NCBI GenBank assembly: GCA_040385525.1
Contig: JAZKHE010000011.1
Location: forward strand, 248,001 to 312,000
Direction of reading: 5' to 3'
DNA: 64,000 nt
DNA from: JAZKHE01 sp040385525
Lineage (GTDB): Bacteria; Bacteroidota; Bacteroidia; UBA4408
In this document: positions 26,599 through 35,917 of the stretch, in pieces
Layout: each line of letters opens with the position of its first letter
Numbering within the stretch: the stretch's first letter is position 1
Notes under the pieces: model-generated
Databases searched by the model: none
Seen by the model: only the letters and a program-made list of their open reading frames with translations
Told to the model about the DNA's origin: nothing
Position numbers and translations under genes: made by a program

Positions 26599-26888
26599 TT
26601 TGGACTCAAACAGCAGCCAAGCAAAGAAGAGAGATTTTAAAATACTGGACACTAAGAAATAAAAGTACTAAATATGCTGAAAAGCTAATTTCAGTAATAA
26701 ACACAAGAATTGAAACTATCGAAAAAAATAATAAAATTGGCAAGCTAACCGATTTTAAAGATACAAGAGCAATTGCATTAGGTCATTTTAGCATTTTTTA
26801 TAAAATTACACCCACAAAAATTATCATCACAGCTTTTTGGGACAATAGACAAAATCCTAAAAGTTTATTACGTTTAATCTCAAAATAA
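26580..26888 (+). CDS. RelE/ParE-superfamily toxin-like protein
   Basis: 102 residues. VVWTQTAAKQRREILKYW (6-23) and the end ALGHFSIFYKITPTKIIITAFWDNRQNPKSL (split around 70-97) follow the RelE/ParE plasmid-stabilisation fold, where basic residues and an aromatic near the C-terminus contact mRNA/ribosome or gyrase. Mechanism (RNase or gyrase poison) cannot be decided. Overlaps the antitoxin gene; a terminator follows at 26921. Confidence 0.75.
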   Translation: MAKKLVVWTQTAAKQRREILKYWTLRNKSTKYAEKLISVINTRIETIEKNNKIGKLTDFKDTRAIALGHFSIFYKITPTKIIITAFWDNRQNPKSLLRLISK

Positions 26889-26920
26889 ATTGTTAAAAAT
26901 CGTTGTTCACAACTTGTGTT

Positions 26921-26944
26921 AAAGGTGCCTTGTGCACCTTTTTT
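26921..26944 (+). terminator. Terminator after the toxin-like gene
   Basis: AAAGGTGC (26921-26928) pairs with GCACCTTT (26934-26941) over a 5-nt loop, running into a T tract. It ends the toxin-antitoxin operon just before the ddl promoter. Confidence 0.8.
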
Positions 26945-26950
26945 ACTTTT

Positions 26951-26958
26951 TATATTTG
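26951..26958 (+). promoter_or_regulatory. Promoter -7 box of the double ddl gene
   Basis: TATATTTG is an exact TAnnTTTG box 21 nt before the ATG at 26979 and directly after the terminator. It fixes the start: the upstream in-frame codon at 26916 would lie before the promoter. Confidence 0.6.
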
Positions 26959-26978
26959 TAGTACTATATTCGCATGTT

Positions 26979-29684
26979 ATGATAAAAATTGGAATTGTTT
27001 TTGGTGGGTTTTCTAAAGAAAGAGAAATTTCTTTTGCGGGAGGTCGCACTGTATACGATAATCTTAATAAATCTATCTTTGAAGCTGTTCCGATTTTTGT
27101 TGACAGCTTTGGAAATTTTGTTTTGCTAGATTGGCAATATATTTACAAAGGTAGCATCCGCGATTTTTATCCTCCTGTTGAATTTTTGCAAGAATCGCCT
27201 AACGAATTTCAGTTGTATGCCGAGTGTTTAGAAAATACAGACAAACAAAAACAACTCGAAATTATTTCTAAAATTGGTAAACACATTCCACCTCACGATT
27301 TAAATACTTTAATTGATTTTGCATTTTTATGTTTGCATGGTCCATTTGGCGAAGATGGAAAAATTCAAGGTTTGTTCGATTACTTAAAAATTCCGTACTC
27401 AGGCTCAGGCGTGTTGCCATCAGCTATTGGAATTGACAAAGTAGTACAAAAAAAGTTAATGAAAAACGCCGGATTTAATAGTCCAGATTTTACTACAATA
27501 AAAAGAAACGATTGGTTTAATAACATATACAACACAACAAATTTTAAAACTGTTTTCGAAGAAATTAAAAACACAATTGGTTCTCCAATGGTTTTAAAAT
27601 CAGCATCGCAGGGTTCTTCAATTGGTATCAGTATTTTAAAAAGTGCTACCGAACAAGAATTTATGAATGCCGTTAACAAAAGTTTTTTTGCAAAAGAATT
27701 AAGCGCATCAGAATGGAATTCGTTTTCTGAAATACAAAAAGTAGAATTTGTGCGTACACTTTCTGATATTCGAGAAGGTATAGGAATGCCTTTAAGCATA
27801 AATCTTTTCGATAGTCGCGTAGAAGGAATAAAACACCCAGAAGAGCTACTTACTTTTTTAAATTTGAATTTAAAACCAAATAGCGATAAAAAAATTCTGT
27901 TAGAAAGTTTAGATGCAGAAGACGAAGTTTTGATAGAAGGTTTTATTGAAGGAAAAGAATTTTCGTGCATTGTGGTGCAAAACGAAAACAACAAAGCTAT
28001 TGCATTGCCACCCACCGAAATAAAAAAAGGAAAAGAGTTGTTTGATTATCGCAGCAAATATTTGCCCGGTTTAGCACGAAAAATTACACCAATTGATTTA
28101 CCGATAGAACAAATAAACACCATTAGAAAAGAGTGCGAACATTTGTTTGACGCGCTACAGTTCAATGTTTACGCACGCATTGATGGCTTTATTCAAAGTG
28201 ATGGAAAAGTATTTTTAAACGATCCCAATACAACATCGGGAATGATGCCTTCATCTTTCTTTTTTCATCAAGCAGCAGAAATCGGATTAAATCCTTCGCA
28301 GTTTTTAACTTTTATTATTCGCACATCTTTATCGCAACGTTGTCAACACTCAAAAAACAACAACAAGTATTTTGCACTATTAAATAATTTAGATAATGCA
28401 ATTCAAGCACAAAAAGAAGAGAAATCAAACAAAATAAAAGTGGCAGTATTTTTAGGCGGCTACTCATCAGAGCGACATATTTCGGTAGAAAGCGGTAGAA
28501 ATATTTACGAAAAACTGGCTTCTTCAACTAAATACGAAGCTACTCCAGTATTTTTAACAGGCAACGACAACGAGCATTTATTGTATCAAATTCCAATTAA
28601 TGTTTTGCTTAAAGATAATGCCGACGATATTAAGGAAAAAATAGAACACTACGCAATACATCCAGCTGTTGAACAAATTATTTCGGAGTGTAAATCTATT
28701 ACCGAAAAATATTCGGATGCAAATAGTTTGCAAAAACCAAAACAATTAAATTACAACGATATTTCCAACCAATTTAATGCTGTTTTTATTGCTTTACATG
28801 GTCGCCCAGGCGAAGATGGAGCTGTACAAGAAAAATTAGATGCACTTAACGTTCCGTACAATGGTTCAGACAAAATAAGTTCTGCTATCACAATAAATAA
28901 ATTTGAAACCAACGAAATACTAAGTAAAAACGGATTGTTAGTTGCTAAGCACAGAGTAATTAAAGAAGATGAATGGTTGAACAATCAAACAGAAATTCTT
29001 TCATATATCGAAAAAGAATTGCACTATCCATTTATTGCTAAACCTGTTGATGATGGCTGTAGTTCGGCAGTTCGTAAAGTAAAAACAAAAGAAGAGTTAA
29101 TGGCTTTTGCTGAATTGATTTTTAGAAAATCAGAAGAATTAATTGCTGCACCCGCAGAATTTTTGCACATTAAACCAAAAGAAGAATTTCCGCGCAAGCG
29201 CGAATTTTTAGTAGAAGAATTAATTTCGAGAAAAGAAGCCACCCACTTTATTGAGATTACTGGCGGAATGCTTACGCGTAAAAATGCCAAAGGAGAAATT
29301 GAATACGAAGTATTTGAAGCATCAGAAGCATTAAGCGAAGGTGAAGTTTTGAGTTTAGAAGAAAAATTTTTAGCAGGACAAGGACAAAATATAACCCCAG
29401 CGCGTTATGCTAAAAAAGATGATGACCGTCAAAAAATATCCGATTACGTAAAAATTCAGTTAGGCAAAGCTGCAAAAGTTTTAAATGTGCAAGGTTATTG
29501 CCGTATTGATGCTTTTGTAAGAGTTTATAATCCAGATAAAGTAGAAGTTGTTTTTATAGAAGTAAACTCTTTACCAGGAATGACACCAGCAACCTGCATT
29601 TTTCATCAAACAGCGCTTCAAGGCTACAAACCCTACGATTTTATTGACAATATTCTGCAGTTTGCTTTTAGTAAAAAGGCGTAA
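26979..29684 (+). CDS. ddl: Tandem-fused D-alanine--D-alanine ligase (two complete ligase modules)
   Basis: 901 residues, more than twice the family's ~310-360. Module 1 (about 1-470): GIVFGGFSKEREISF (5-19), CLHGPFGEDGKIQG, ATP loop KSASQGSSIGIS, RIDGF and FLNDPNTTSGM. Module 2 (about 485-901): AVFLGGYSSERHISV, ALHGRPGEDGAVQ, KPVDDGCSSAV, RIDAF and EVNSLPGM. The metal/catalytic ends differ: module 2 keeps the standard E-x-N, module 1 has D-x-N with a changed loop. Both keep the N-terminal Glu. Ddl makes D-Ala-D-Ala for peptidoglycan in the cytoplasm. The next genes (PASTA, RluA) are the normal Bacteroidota ddl neighbours, so this is the resident ddl, duplicated in frame. Confidence 0.9.
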   Translation: MIKIGIVFGGFSKEREISFAGGRTVYDNLNKSIFEAVPIFVDSFGNFVLLDWQYIYKGSIRDFYPPVEFLQESPNEFQLYAECLENTDKQKQLEIISKIGKHIPPHDLNTLIDFAFLCLHGPFGEDGKIQGLFDYLKIPYSGSGVLPSAIGIDKVVQKKLMKNAGFNSPDFTTIKRNDWFNNIYNTTNFKTVFEEIKNTIGSPMVLKSASQGSSIGISILKSATEQEFMNAVNKSFFAKELSASEWNSFSEIQKVEFVRTLSDIREGIGMPLSINLFDSRVEGIKHPEELLTFLNLNLKPNSDKKILLESLDAEDEVLIEGFIEGKEFSCIVVQNENNKAIALPPTEIKKGKELFDYRSKYLPGLARKITPIDLPIEQINTIRKECEHLFDALQFNVYARIDGFIQSDGKVFLNDPNTTSGMMPSSFFFHQAAEIGLNPSQFLTFIIRTSLSQRCQHSKNNNKYFALLNNLDNAIQAQKEEKSNKIKVAVFLGGYSSERHISVESGRNIYEKLASSTKYEATPVFLTGNDNEHLLYQIPINVLLKDNADDIKEKIEHYAIHPAVEQIISECKSITEKYSDANSLQKPKQLNYNDISNQFNAVFIALHGRPGEDGAVQEKLDALNVPYNGSDKISSAITINKFETNEILSKNGLLVAKHRVIKEDEWLNNQTEILSYIEKELHYPFIAKPVDDGCSSAVRKVKTKEELMAFAELIFRKSEELIAAPAEFLHIKPKEEFPRKREFLVEELISRKEATHFIEITGGMLTRKNAKGEIEYEVFEASEALSEGEVLSLEEKFLAGQGQNITPARYAKKDDDRQKISDYVKIQLGKAAKVLNVQGYCRIDAFVRVYNPDKVEVVFIEVNSLPGMTPATCIFHQTALQGYKPYDFIDNILQFAFSKKA

Positions 29685-29692
29685 TTTATCGC

Positions 29693-29700
29693 TAATTTTG
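29693..29700 (+). promoter_or_regulatory. Putative -7 box of the PASTA gene
   Basis: TAATTTTG fits TAnnTTTG and lies 38 nt before the ATG at 29738, between ddl and the PASTA gene. Confidence 0.4.
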
Positions 29701-29737
29701 TGTTGCGTATTTAATAGCGAAACACTAACTTAGTAGC

Positions 29738-30538
29738 ATGTTACAATTTATTAAAAGCAAAGCTTTTTTAAAACATTTTGGTTTAGCCTTGGGCGTAACT
29801 GGGCTTATACTTTGGGTTTGTTTCGCGTTTTTATCGTCATACACCAAGCACGGCGAAACCATTGACGTGCCCAATGTTATTGGCAAAACACAAAAAGAAG
29901 CCGAACAAATACTAAACGACGCAGATTTACGTTTTGTAATTGCTGATTCAATTTTCGATACCAAAAAACCAAAAGGTTCGGTACTCGATCAAAATCCGTC
30001 AGCAAACTTTAAAGTGAAAGAAAACAGAACAATATACGTTACCCTAAATGCTTTAACACCACCAAAAGTGCAAATGCCCAATTTGGTTGATGCATCGTTG
30101 CGTCAAGCAAAATCGATGTTAGAGAGCTATGGTTTAATTCTTGGAAAAACCACTTACGTGCCCGATTTTGCAAAAGATGCGGTTTTAAAACAGCGTTTTA
30201 AAGGCAAAGAAATTAAAGGCGGTACAATGCTTTTAAGTGGTTCTAAAATTGATTTGGTGTTGGGCGACGGCTTAAAAAGGGGCGAAAGAGTTAGTGTACC
30301 CAATTTAATTGGCTTAACAAAAGATGAAGCTGATAGAAGATTAAGAAGTATATCGCTAGCAATGGGTGCAAAAGTTTACGACGAAACTGTTAAAGATTCA
30401 TTGTCTGCAAGAGTTTATCGCCAGTCGCCACAATACTCTTCTGATGCACAAATTAGCGAAGGGCAGTCTATTGATTTGTTTTTTACACAAGATAAAAATA
30501 AAATTAACGGTTCTTCTGATGAGGAAGATTCAGAATAA
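29738..30538 (+). CDS. PASTA-domain membrane protein
   Basis: 266 residues. One transmembrane helix (about 14-34) is followed by three PASTA repeats starting at VPNVIGKTQKEAEQIL (about 43), MPNLVDASLRQAKSML (about 110) and VPNLIGLTKDEADRRL (about 185), and an acidic tail. PASTA domains bind peptidoglycan stem peptides or muropeptides in the periplasm. Here there is no kinase or PBP domain. Its place between ddl and rluA-type genes supports a cell-wall role. Confidence 0.9.
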   Translation: MLQFIKSKAFLKHFGLALGVTGLILWVCFAFLSSYTKHGETIDVPNVIGKTQKEAEQILNDADLRFVIADSIFDTKKPKGSVLDQNPSANFKVKENRTIYVTLNALTPPKVQMPNLVDASLRQAKSMLESYGLILGKTTYVPDFAKDAVLKQRFKGKEIKGGTMLLSGSKIDLVLGDGLKRGERVSVPNLIGLTKDEADRRLRSISLAMGAKVYDETVKDSLSARVYRQSPQYSSDAQISEGQSIDLFFTQDKNKINGSSDEEDSE

Positions 30539-30547
30539 AAAAACAAA

Positions 30548-32413
30548 TTGTTAAAATCAAAAATTTATACTTTTTTTATCTTGTTATTAGCTGTTTCAGC
30601 TAGTGCGCAAGAAGCTATTTTTCCGTTAAACGGGAATAGTGTTTTGCAAAATATTGAGCAAAAAAAAACGACTCAAATAGTAAATACACAAAAAAGTATA
30701 AATGCTTTTGGCGATACTTTACTACTTCCAGTTGTTGATGATTTCTCGTATTCAAACCCATTTCCAAACAACAAAACTTGGTTAGATAGCAACGTTTTTA
30801 TAAACACATCAATGGGCGCAAAACCACCAACTTGGGGCGTTGCTACATTTGATGGATTAAATAAATTGGGTAATCCATACAATCCAAATCAAACTAACGC
30901 TTACGGCATTGCAGATTACTTAACATCAAAACCCATTTTTTTAGATTATCCTGCTGTTGATTCTATTTACTTTAGTTTTTATTATCAAGCGCAAGGTTTT
31001 GGAAATAATCCGCAGCCACAAGACTCATTAATATTGGAGTTTAGAGCTCCAGGCAAAAACTGGACAAAAATCTGGCATGCCAATGGCAGTCCAATTCCTA
31101 CCGATAGTTCGTTTAAAAAAATTATGATTCCTATTGCATCAACCGATTATTTGCAAAAAGGATTTCAATTTCGATTTAAAAATTACGCTACACTTTCTGG
31201 CTTTTTAGATCATTGGCATATTGATTATATTGATTTAAGAAGAAATAGAACATACAACGATATTTATGCTGATGATGTAGCTTTTGTAAGTACTACCGAA
31301 ACTTTTTTAAAAAACTACAAAGCAGTTCCTTACGAGCATTACACAGCTGCGTTAATGAATAATACCTTAAAAAATGAGATTGTTAATTTACACAGCACAG
31401 TAAAAAATACGAGTTATAAATTTTCTGTTAAAGACCGCGACGGAAATGAAGTGTATGCCTACGATGGCGGTAACATTAACATTGAACCTTTTAGCACAAA
31501 CGGAATTCATAATTACGCACCACACGCAACGCCTACATTCGATTTTAGTTTTCCAGAAAATGGCAAATGCTCAGAATACACTATTTCGCATATAGTTAGA
31601 GCGGTACCCGATGCAAATCGTAACAACGATACATTGCGTGTTAAAGTTCAGCTAACCGATTATTTTGCTTACGATGATGGAAGTGCCGAAGCAGCCTACG
31701 GAATAACTGAAGCCGATGGATTGATGGCTTATAAATTTGAAGTTGCAAAAGAAGATACTTTAAACGGAGTTTGGATGTATTTTAATCCGTTTATCAATAA
31801 TGTTTCTTTATTTAATTTTAATTTGATAGCTTTTAGTGCAAACGAAGAAGGTAAACCAAATTTGCCGATAGCAATAAATGCTTTGCCATCAAACCCAGCA
31901 AATAATGGCTATATAAACGGTTATTGGTATTATGCTTTTGAAACACCTGTAAAAGTTAACGGAACTTTTTTTGTTGGCTTTCAGCAACAATCAGCGCAAA
32001 CGTTAAATATTGGTATTGATAAACATAACAAAATAAGTGATAAAATGTATTTTAATATTGATGGTACTTGGAATTTATCGCAGCATAATTTTCCTTGGAT
32101 GATGCGACCGTCATTAGGAAATTGCGTTGGATTTTCGATGGCAATCGATGAAAAAGAAACTAAAAAAGATGAACTAACGTTTAAGGTATATCCTAACCCT
32201 GCTCAAGATTATTTTAACTTCGTATCTCCAGCTAATGAAGAAGTAAATAAAATTGAAATTATTAATCAATTAGGATCTGTTGTAGCTGAATTTACTGCGC
32301 CAGAGCAAAACGACAAAATAGATATTACAACATTATCAAAAGGAATTTACTACGTAAATTTGCATACTAAAAACGCTACTTTCCGTAGTAAATTAATTAT
32401 TCAACCTAACTAA
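30548..32413 (+). CDS. Secreted protein with T9SS type A sorting domain
   Basis: 621 residues from TTG, the only start between the in-frame PASTA stop and the signal peptide (MLKSKIYTFFILLLAVSASAQ, one over 20 if the final Glu is added). The body contains beta-rich modules (SIYFSFYYQAQGFGNNPQPQDSLIL and FQFRFKNYATLSGFLDHWHIDYI, split) like lectin/MAM-type surface domains. The last ~75 residues (FKVYPNPAQDYFNF, then GSVVAEF and LSKGIYYVNL) are a Por_Secre_tail, which directs export and anchoring by T9SS. Ligand unknown. Confidence 0.82.
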   Translation: MLKSKIYTFFILLLAVSASAQEAIFPLNGNSVLQNIEQKKTTQIVNTQKSINAFGDTLLLPVVDDFSYSNPFPNNKTWLDSNVFINTSMGAKPPTWGVATFDGLNKLGNPYNPNQTNAYGIADYLTSKPIFLDYPAVDSIYFSFYYQAQGFGNNPQPQDSLILEFRAPGKNWTKIWHANGSPIPTDSSFKKIMIPIASTDYLQKGFQFRFKNYATLSGFLDHWHIDYIDLRRNRTYNDIYADDVAFVSTTETFLKNYKAVPYEHYTAALMNNTLKNEIVNLHSTVKNTSYKFSVKDRDGNEVYAYDGGNINIEPFSTNGIHNYAPHATPTFDFSFPENGKCSEYTISHIVRAVPDANRNNDTLRVKVQLTDYFAYDDGSAEAAYGITEADGLMAYKFEVAKEDTLNGVWMYFNPFINNVSLFNFNLIAFSANEEGKPNLPIAINALPSNPANNGYINGYWYYAFETPVKVNGTFFVGFQQQSAQTLNIGIDKHNKISDKMYFNIDGTWNLSQHNFPWMMRPSLGNCVGFSMAIDEKETKKDELTFKVYPNPAQDYFNFVSPANEEVNKIEIINQLGSVVAEFTAPEQNDKIDITTLSKGIYYVNLHTKNATFRSKLIIQPN

Positions 32414-32420
32414 CCACATT

Positions 32421-33479
32421 GTGCTCAACAACGATTTTAGTCAAGAAATAGAAGATAGCGAACAAGAACTATTTGAACACTACAAAATAGAAGCAGGCAA
32501 AAAACAAGAACTTTTACGCGTTGATAAATTTTTAATGAATCACATTGAAAACGCAACACGCACTAAACTTCAAAATGCTGCCGAAGCTGGAAATATTTTA
32601 GCAAATGGTAATCCTGTAAAATCGAATTATAGAGTAAAGCCACTAGACGTTATAACCATAGTTTTACCACATCCACCTCGCGATAAAGAAATTAAACCCG
32701 AGCCAATGGATTTAACTATTGTTTATGAAGACGAAGAAATTGTTGTTATTAATAAACAAGCAGGAATTGTTGTACACCCTGGTTTTGGCAACTACGAAGG
32801 TACTTTAGTAAATGGTTTAATGTATCATTTTAAACATTTGCCAATGTTTGATACCAAAGAAGATATTCGCCCAGGCTTGGTGCATCGTTTAGATAAAGAT
32901 ACAACAGGAATTATGTTGGTGGCAAAAAACGAAATTGCATTAGCAAAACTATCTAAACAATTTTTTGATAGAACCACAAAACGAACTTATAACGCATTAG
33001 TTTGGGGAAATTTTGATGAAGACAGCGGAACTATTGTTGGAAATATAGGAAGAGATTTAAAAGGAAGAAAAATGATGGCTGTGTTTCCTGAAGGAAGTGA
33101 AAACGGAAAACATGCTATTACACATTACAAAGTTTTGCAACGCTTTGGTTATATAACTTTGGTTGAATGTAAATTAGAAACAGGCAGAACACATCAAATA
33201 CGTGCGCATTTTAAACATATTGGTCACCCATTGTTTGGCGATAAATTATATGGTGGCGACAGAGTTTTAAAAGGAACAACATTTACTAAATACAAACAGT
33301 TTGTAGAAAATTGTTTTACTATTTTGCCACGCCAAGCTTTGCATGCAAAAAATTTAGGTTTTTTTCATCCAACAACTCAACAAGAAATTTTCTTTGATTC
33401 AGAATTACCTGAAGACATGCAAAAGGTAATTGAAAAATGGAAAATCTATACTGCTAATAGCAAAGAATTTGTTGATTGA
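32421..33479 (+). CDS. RluA-family 23S rRNA pseudouridine synthase (RluD-like)
   Basis: 352 residues from GTG. S4 RNA-binding domain at about 30-90 (LRVDKFLMNHI; NGNPVKSNYRVKPLD), then the synthase domain with the catalytic motif HRLDKDTTGIMLVAKN (Asp near residue 157) and C-terminal ETGRTHQIRAHFKHIGHPLFGDKLYGG (split). It isomerises uridines in 23S rRNA. Last gene of the ddl-PASTA group; separated from the T9SS cargo gene by 7 nt. Confidence 0.92.
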   Translation: MLNNDFSQEIEDSEQELFEHYKIEAGKKQELLRVDKFLMNHIENATRTKLQNAAEAGNILANGNPVKSNYRVKPLDVITIVLPHPPRDKEIKPEPMDLTIVYEDEEIVVINKQAGIVVHPGFGNYEGTLVNGLMYHFKHLPMFDTKEDIRPGLVHRLDKDTTGIMLVAKNEIALAKLSKQFFDRTTKRTYNALVWGNFDEDSGTIVGNIGRDLKGRKMMAVFPEGSENGKHAITHYKVLQRFGYITLVECKLETGRTHQIRAHFKHIGHPLFGDKLYGGDRVLKGTTFTKYKQFVENCFTILPRQALHAKNLGFFHPTTQQEIFFDSELPEDMQKVIEKWKIYTANSKEFVD

Positions 33480-33564
33480 GTGATTAGAGAATAGTCGATA
33501 GTGCTTAGTAATTTCACACTGAAAAAAGCCCCTTAAATTTTGAACTTTAAATCTTGAATTAAAT

Positions 33565-35856
33565 TTAATCAAGCGCTTTTTTGTTAAAAATAATATAGCC
33601 AAACGAAAACAATAAGCTAAAAGGTTTTTCTGTTTTGTCGTAGTAATTCGCACTTAAACTTATTGGTCCAACTGGGCTGTTGTAAACCAAAGCACCCGAT
33701 GCAATAAAATATCTTTTGTTTAATGCAAAATCGTAAATAGATGAGTTGTCTTGTTCAAAAGATAAAATTTCTCTGTACGGTTGAAAAATATACCCTTCGA
33801 TTCGAGCATCTAAATTTTTAAAAATAGTGTATATGTTTTTTATTCCAAATGCTGCGTAGTTGTGCGTTCTAAAGTTGGGTAAAAACAAAGTTCTACTTTC
33901 TGGAATTGGTAAAAAAGCAGGAGCACTAAGCATTGTAGCGGTATAATTTGCAAAAAAAGGTTGGTTAGAAATTACACTTTCTATCAAGTATCCTAATTTT
34001 AATTTGCCCTTTTGTTTATAATAATTTTCATGAGAAATTTTTAATTGAAGCCATTTGTGTTCGCTCGAAAACAAACTATTTGTTTGTGCTGTAGAGCCAG
34101 GTGTGTTTGTTTCAAAGCCACTAATGTAACGTGCTTTAATTAAAAGATAACTTCCTTTTGTTGCATATTGTTTTTTATCTAAAGTATTAAATTCAACAAA
34201 TGCGTAAGGTGTGCTAGCAATAAAAACATTTCTGTCGCTGGTGTCTGCCGACGAAAAATTCGTGCTCTGATAGTATCTATTGTTGCTGTTAACGTAAGAG
34301 GCACCCGTTACAAATTTTGCTTTATTTCCTAAAGGAAGACCAACATTTGCATCGCCATAAAATTCTGCTTGAACTAAAAATGACGGTTTTGTATCTTCAA
34401 AAAATGCAGTGCTACTTTTAAAATAATCCCAACTATTTCGAGTTACAGATGCTTCAATATAAAATGGAATATGTAAAGGTAAATCAGCTCTTGTTTTAAC
34501 TTGATACGAACTATAAAACCTGCCAAAGTAGGCGTTTGCCATTGTACTTACAGCAATTCGTCCTAAATAATTGTATTGAACACCAATGTAACCTGTGTTT
34601 ATTGGTCGTGATGCAAAATTGCCACCAAAGTATGCAAACACATCTTTTTCTTTTTTAATTTTCAAATTTAATTTATAAAACCCTGTAATGCTATCGTGTT
34701 TAGATAGTGGATAAATTTGTTTTATTTTATCATCGGCAACTAATCTAAAATATTTAGGTTTTAATTCTTCTAAAGTAACTAGCTTTTTTTGTTTTGGTAA
34801 CAATAAATTTTCAACGTATTTAGCTTGAGATTTTTTTAAACCAGTAATTTCTATTTTATCAAAAATTACAGCATTTTTTTTAGTTTGAAATGCGTGACGT
34901 TTACAGTTTAAAAGATAAATATCTTCTGTTCGTGTAACTAGTTTTTTTATGTCGTTTATTTTTTCTAATGCTGCCAAATACCCTGCTGTTACTGCTTTAT
35001 TGCTAGCGTCAAAATCAAACAATGAAATTGATTCTACTTTTGGTTCTATTATAACGGTATTGGGATTGGTGCTTGTGTTTTTACTTCGGTTAGTAACCAT
35101 ACTTTTAACTTGAGAAATAATATCGTCTTCATCTGGAGATGAAATAAGTTCGGATACATTGCTACCTATAATTACATCAGGTTTAAACTCTGTTTCCATA
35201 ACATCAATAGGGAAATTGTTATACAATCCACCATCAAAATACAAGTTGCCATTAATGTTAATTGGTTTTAAATAAAATGGATAGGACATAGAAGCTCTAA
35301 CGGCTTGTCCCAAATCACCCTCTTTAAAAACTTTTAATTTTTTATTGGTAACGTCAGAAGCTACGCAACGATATGGGATTAGTAGGCTGTCAAATTTATA
35401 TTGAGCTGCAGCTGATTGATTTGCGAAAAATTCTAACAAAGCAAAATCTATCGGTATTGGAGAAACAAAATTGGTTGGTAAAGAAGCTTGAAGCAAAGTA
35501 TCGGTTGAGAATTTAAAACTTATCCAATTGGCATCGGCATCTCTTCTTTTAAAATAATACAAGTATTTTTTTTCAATATCACCTTGAGCAATTCGTTTAA
35601 ATTTTTCTGAACTAATTAGTTTTTCAATTTCTTCAGGGGAATAACCCGAAGCATAAAAAGCACCAATTAAAGCGCCCATAGAGGTTCCTGTAATATAATC
35701 TATTGGAATTTTATTTTCTTCTAAACATTTTAAAACACCAACATGCGACAAGCCATCGGCGCCTCCGCCACTTAAAACTAAACCAACTTTTTGGGCATAA
35801 GTGCTACTCACGGCAAAAAGAGTAACAAAAAGCGTTGCTAAAAAGGTCTTTAACAT
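33565..35856 (-). CDS. Patatin-like phospholipase fused to an outer-membrane beta-barrel (type Vd-like)
   Basis: 763 residues with signal peptide (cleavage about 21). Patatin domain about 24-270: oxyanion loop GGGADGLSHVG (30-40), nucleophile elbow G57-T-S59-M-G and catalytic Asp208 in DGG. A POTRA-like module follows (about 325-395, IEITGLKKSQAKYVENLLL), then ~365 residues of alternating strands ending in SLLFSFGYIIF, as in BamA/TamA barrels. This is the architecture of type Vd autotransporter PlpD, though Bacteroidota members may keep the patatin periplasmic. Predicted lipid hydrolase of the cell envelope. Converges with the RluA-type gene. Confidence 0.88.
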   Translation of the reverse strand: MLKTFLATLFVTLFAVSSTYAQKVGLVLSGGGADGLSHVGVLKCLEENKIPIDYITGTSMGALIGAFYASGYSPEEIEKLISSEKFKRIAQGDIEKKYLYYFKRRDADANWISFKFSTDTLLQASLPTNFVSPIPIDFALLEFFANQSAAAQYKFDSLLIPYRCVASDVTNKKLKVFKEGDLGQAVRASMSYPFYLKPININGNLYFDGGLYNNFPIDVMETEFKPDVIIGSNVSELISSPDEDDIISQVKSMVTNRSKNTSTNPNTVIIEPKVESISLFDFDASNKAVTAGYLAALEKINDIKKLVTRTEDIYLLNCKRHAFQTKKNAVIFDKIEITGLKKSQAKYVENLLLPKQKKLVTLEELKPKYFRLVADDKIKQIYPLSKHDSITGFYKLNLKIKKEKDVFAYFGGNFASRPINTGYIGVQYNYLGRIAVSTMANAYFGRFYSSYQVKTRADLPLHIPFYIEASVTRNSWDYFKSSTAFFEDTKPSFLVQAEFYGDANVGLPLGNKAKFVTGASYVNSNNRYYQSTNFSSADTSDRNVFIASTPYAFVEFNTLDKKQYATKGSYLLIKARYISGFETNTPGSTAQTNSLFSSEHKWLQLKISHENYYKQKGKLKLGYLIESVISNQPFFANYTATMLSAPAFLPIPESRTLFLPNFRTHNYAAFGIKNIYTIFKNLDARIEGYIFQPYREILSFEQDNSSIYDFALNKRYFIASGALVYNSPVGPISLSANYYDKTEKPFSLLFSFGYIIFNKKALD

Positions 35857-35917
35857 TTAGTTTATGAGTATACACAAATTTAGCAATAAAATTTGTTGAG
35901 AGAACTAAATCGTTAGT

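Noticed and set aside
27380..28015. A 211-codon open frame antisense to ddl
   Set aside because: It mirrors the ddl codon pattern, has no promoter or start context, and its translation has no domain features; ddl motifs are intact on the other strand.
33480..33564. Possible bidirectional terminator between RluA-type and patatin genes
   Set aside because: A-T-rich with short self-complementary bits but no stable stem plus T tract.
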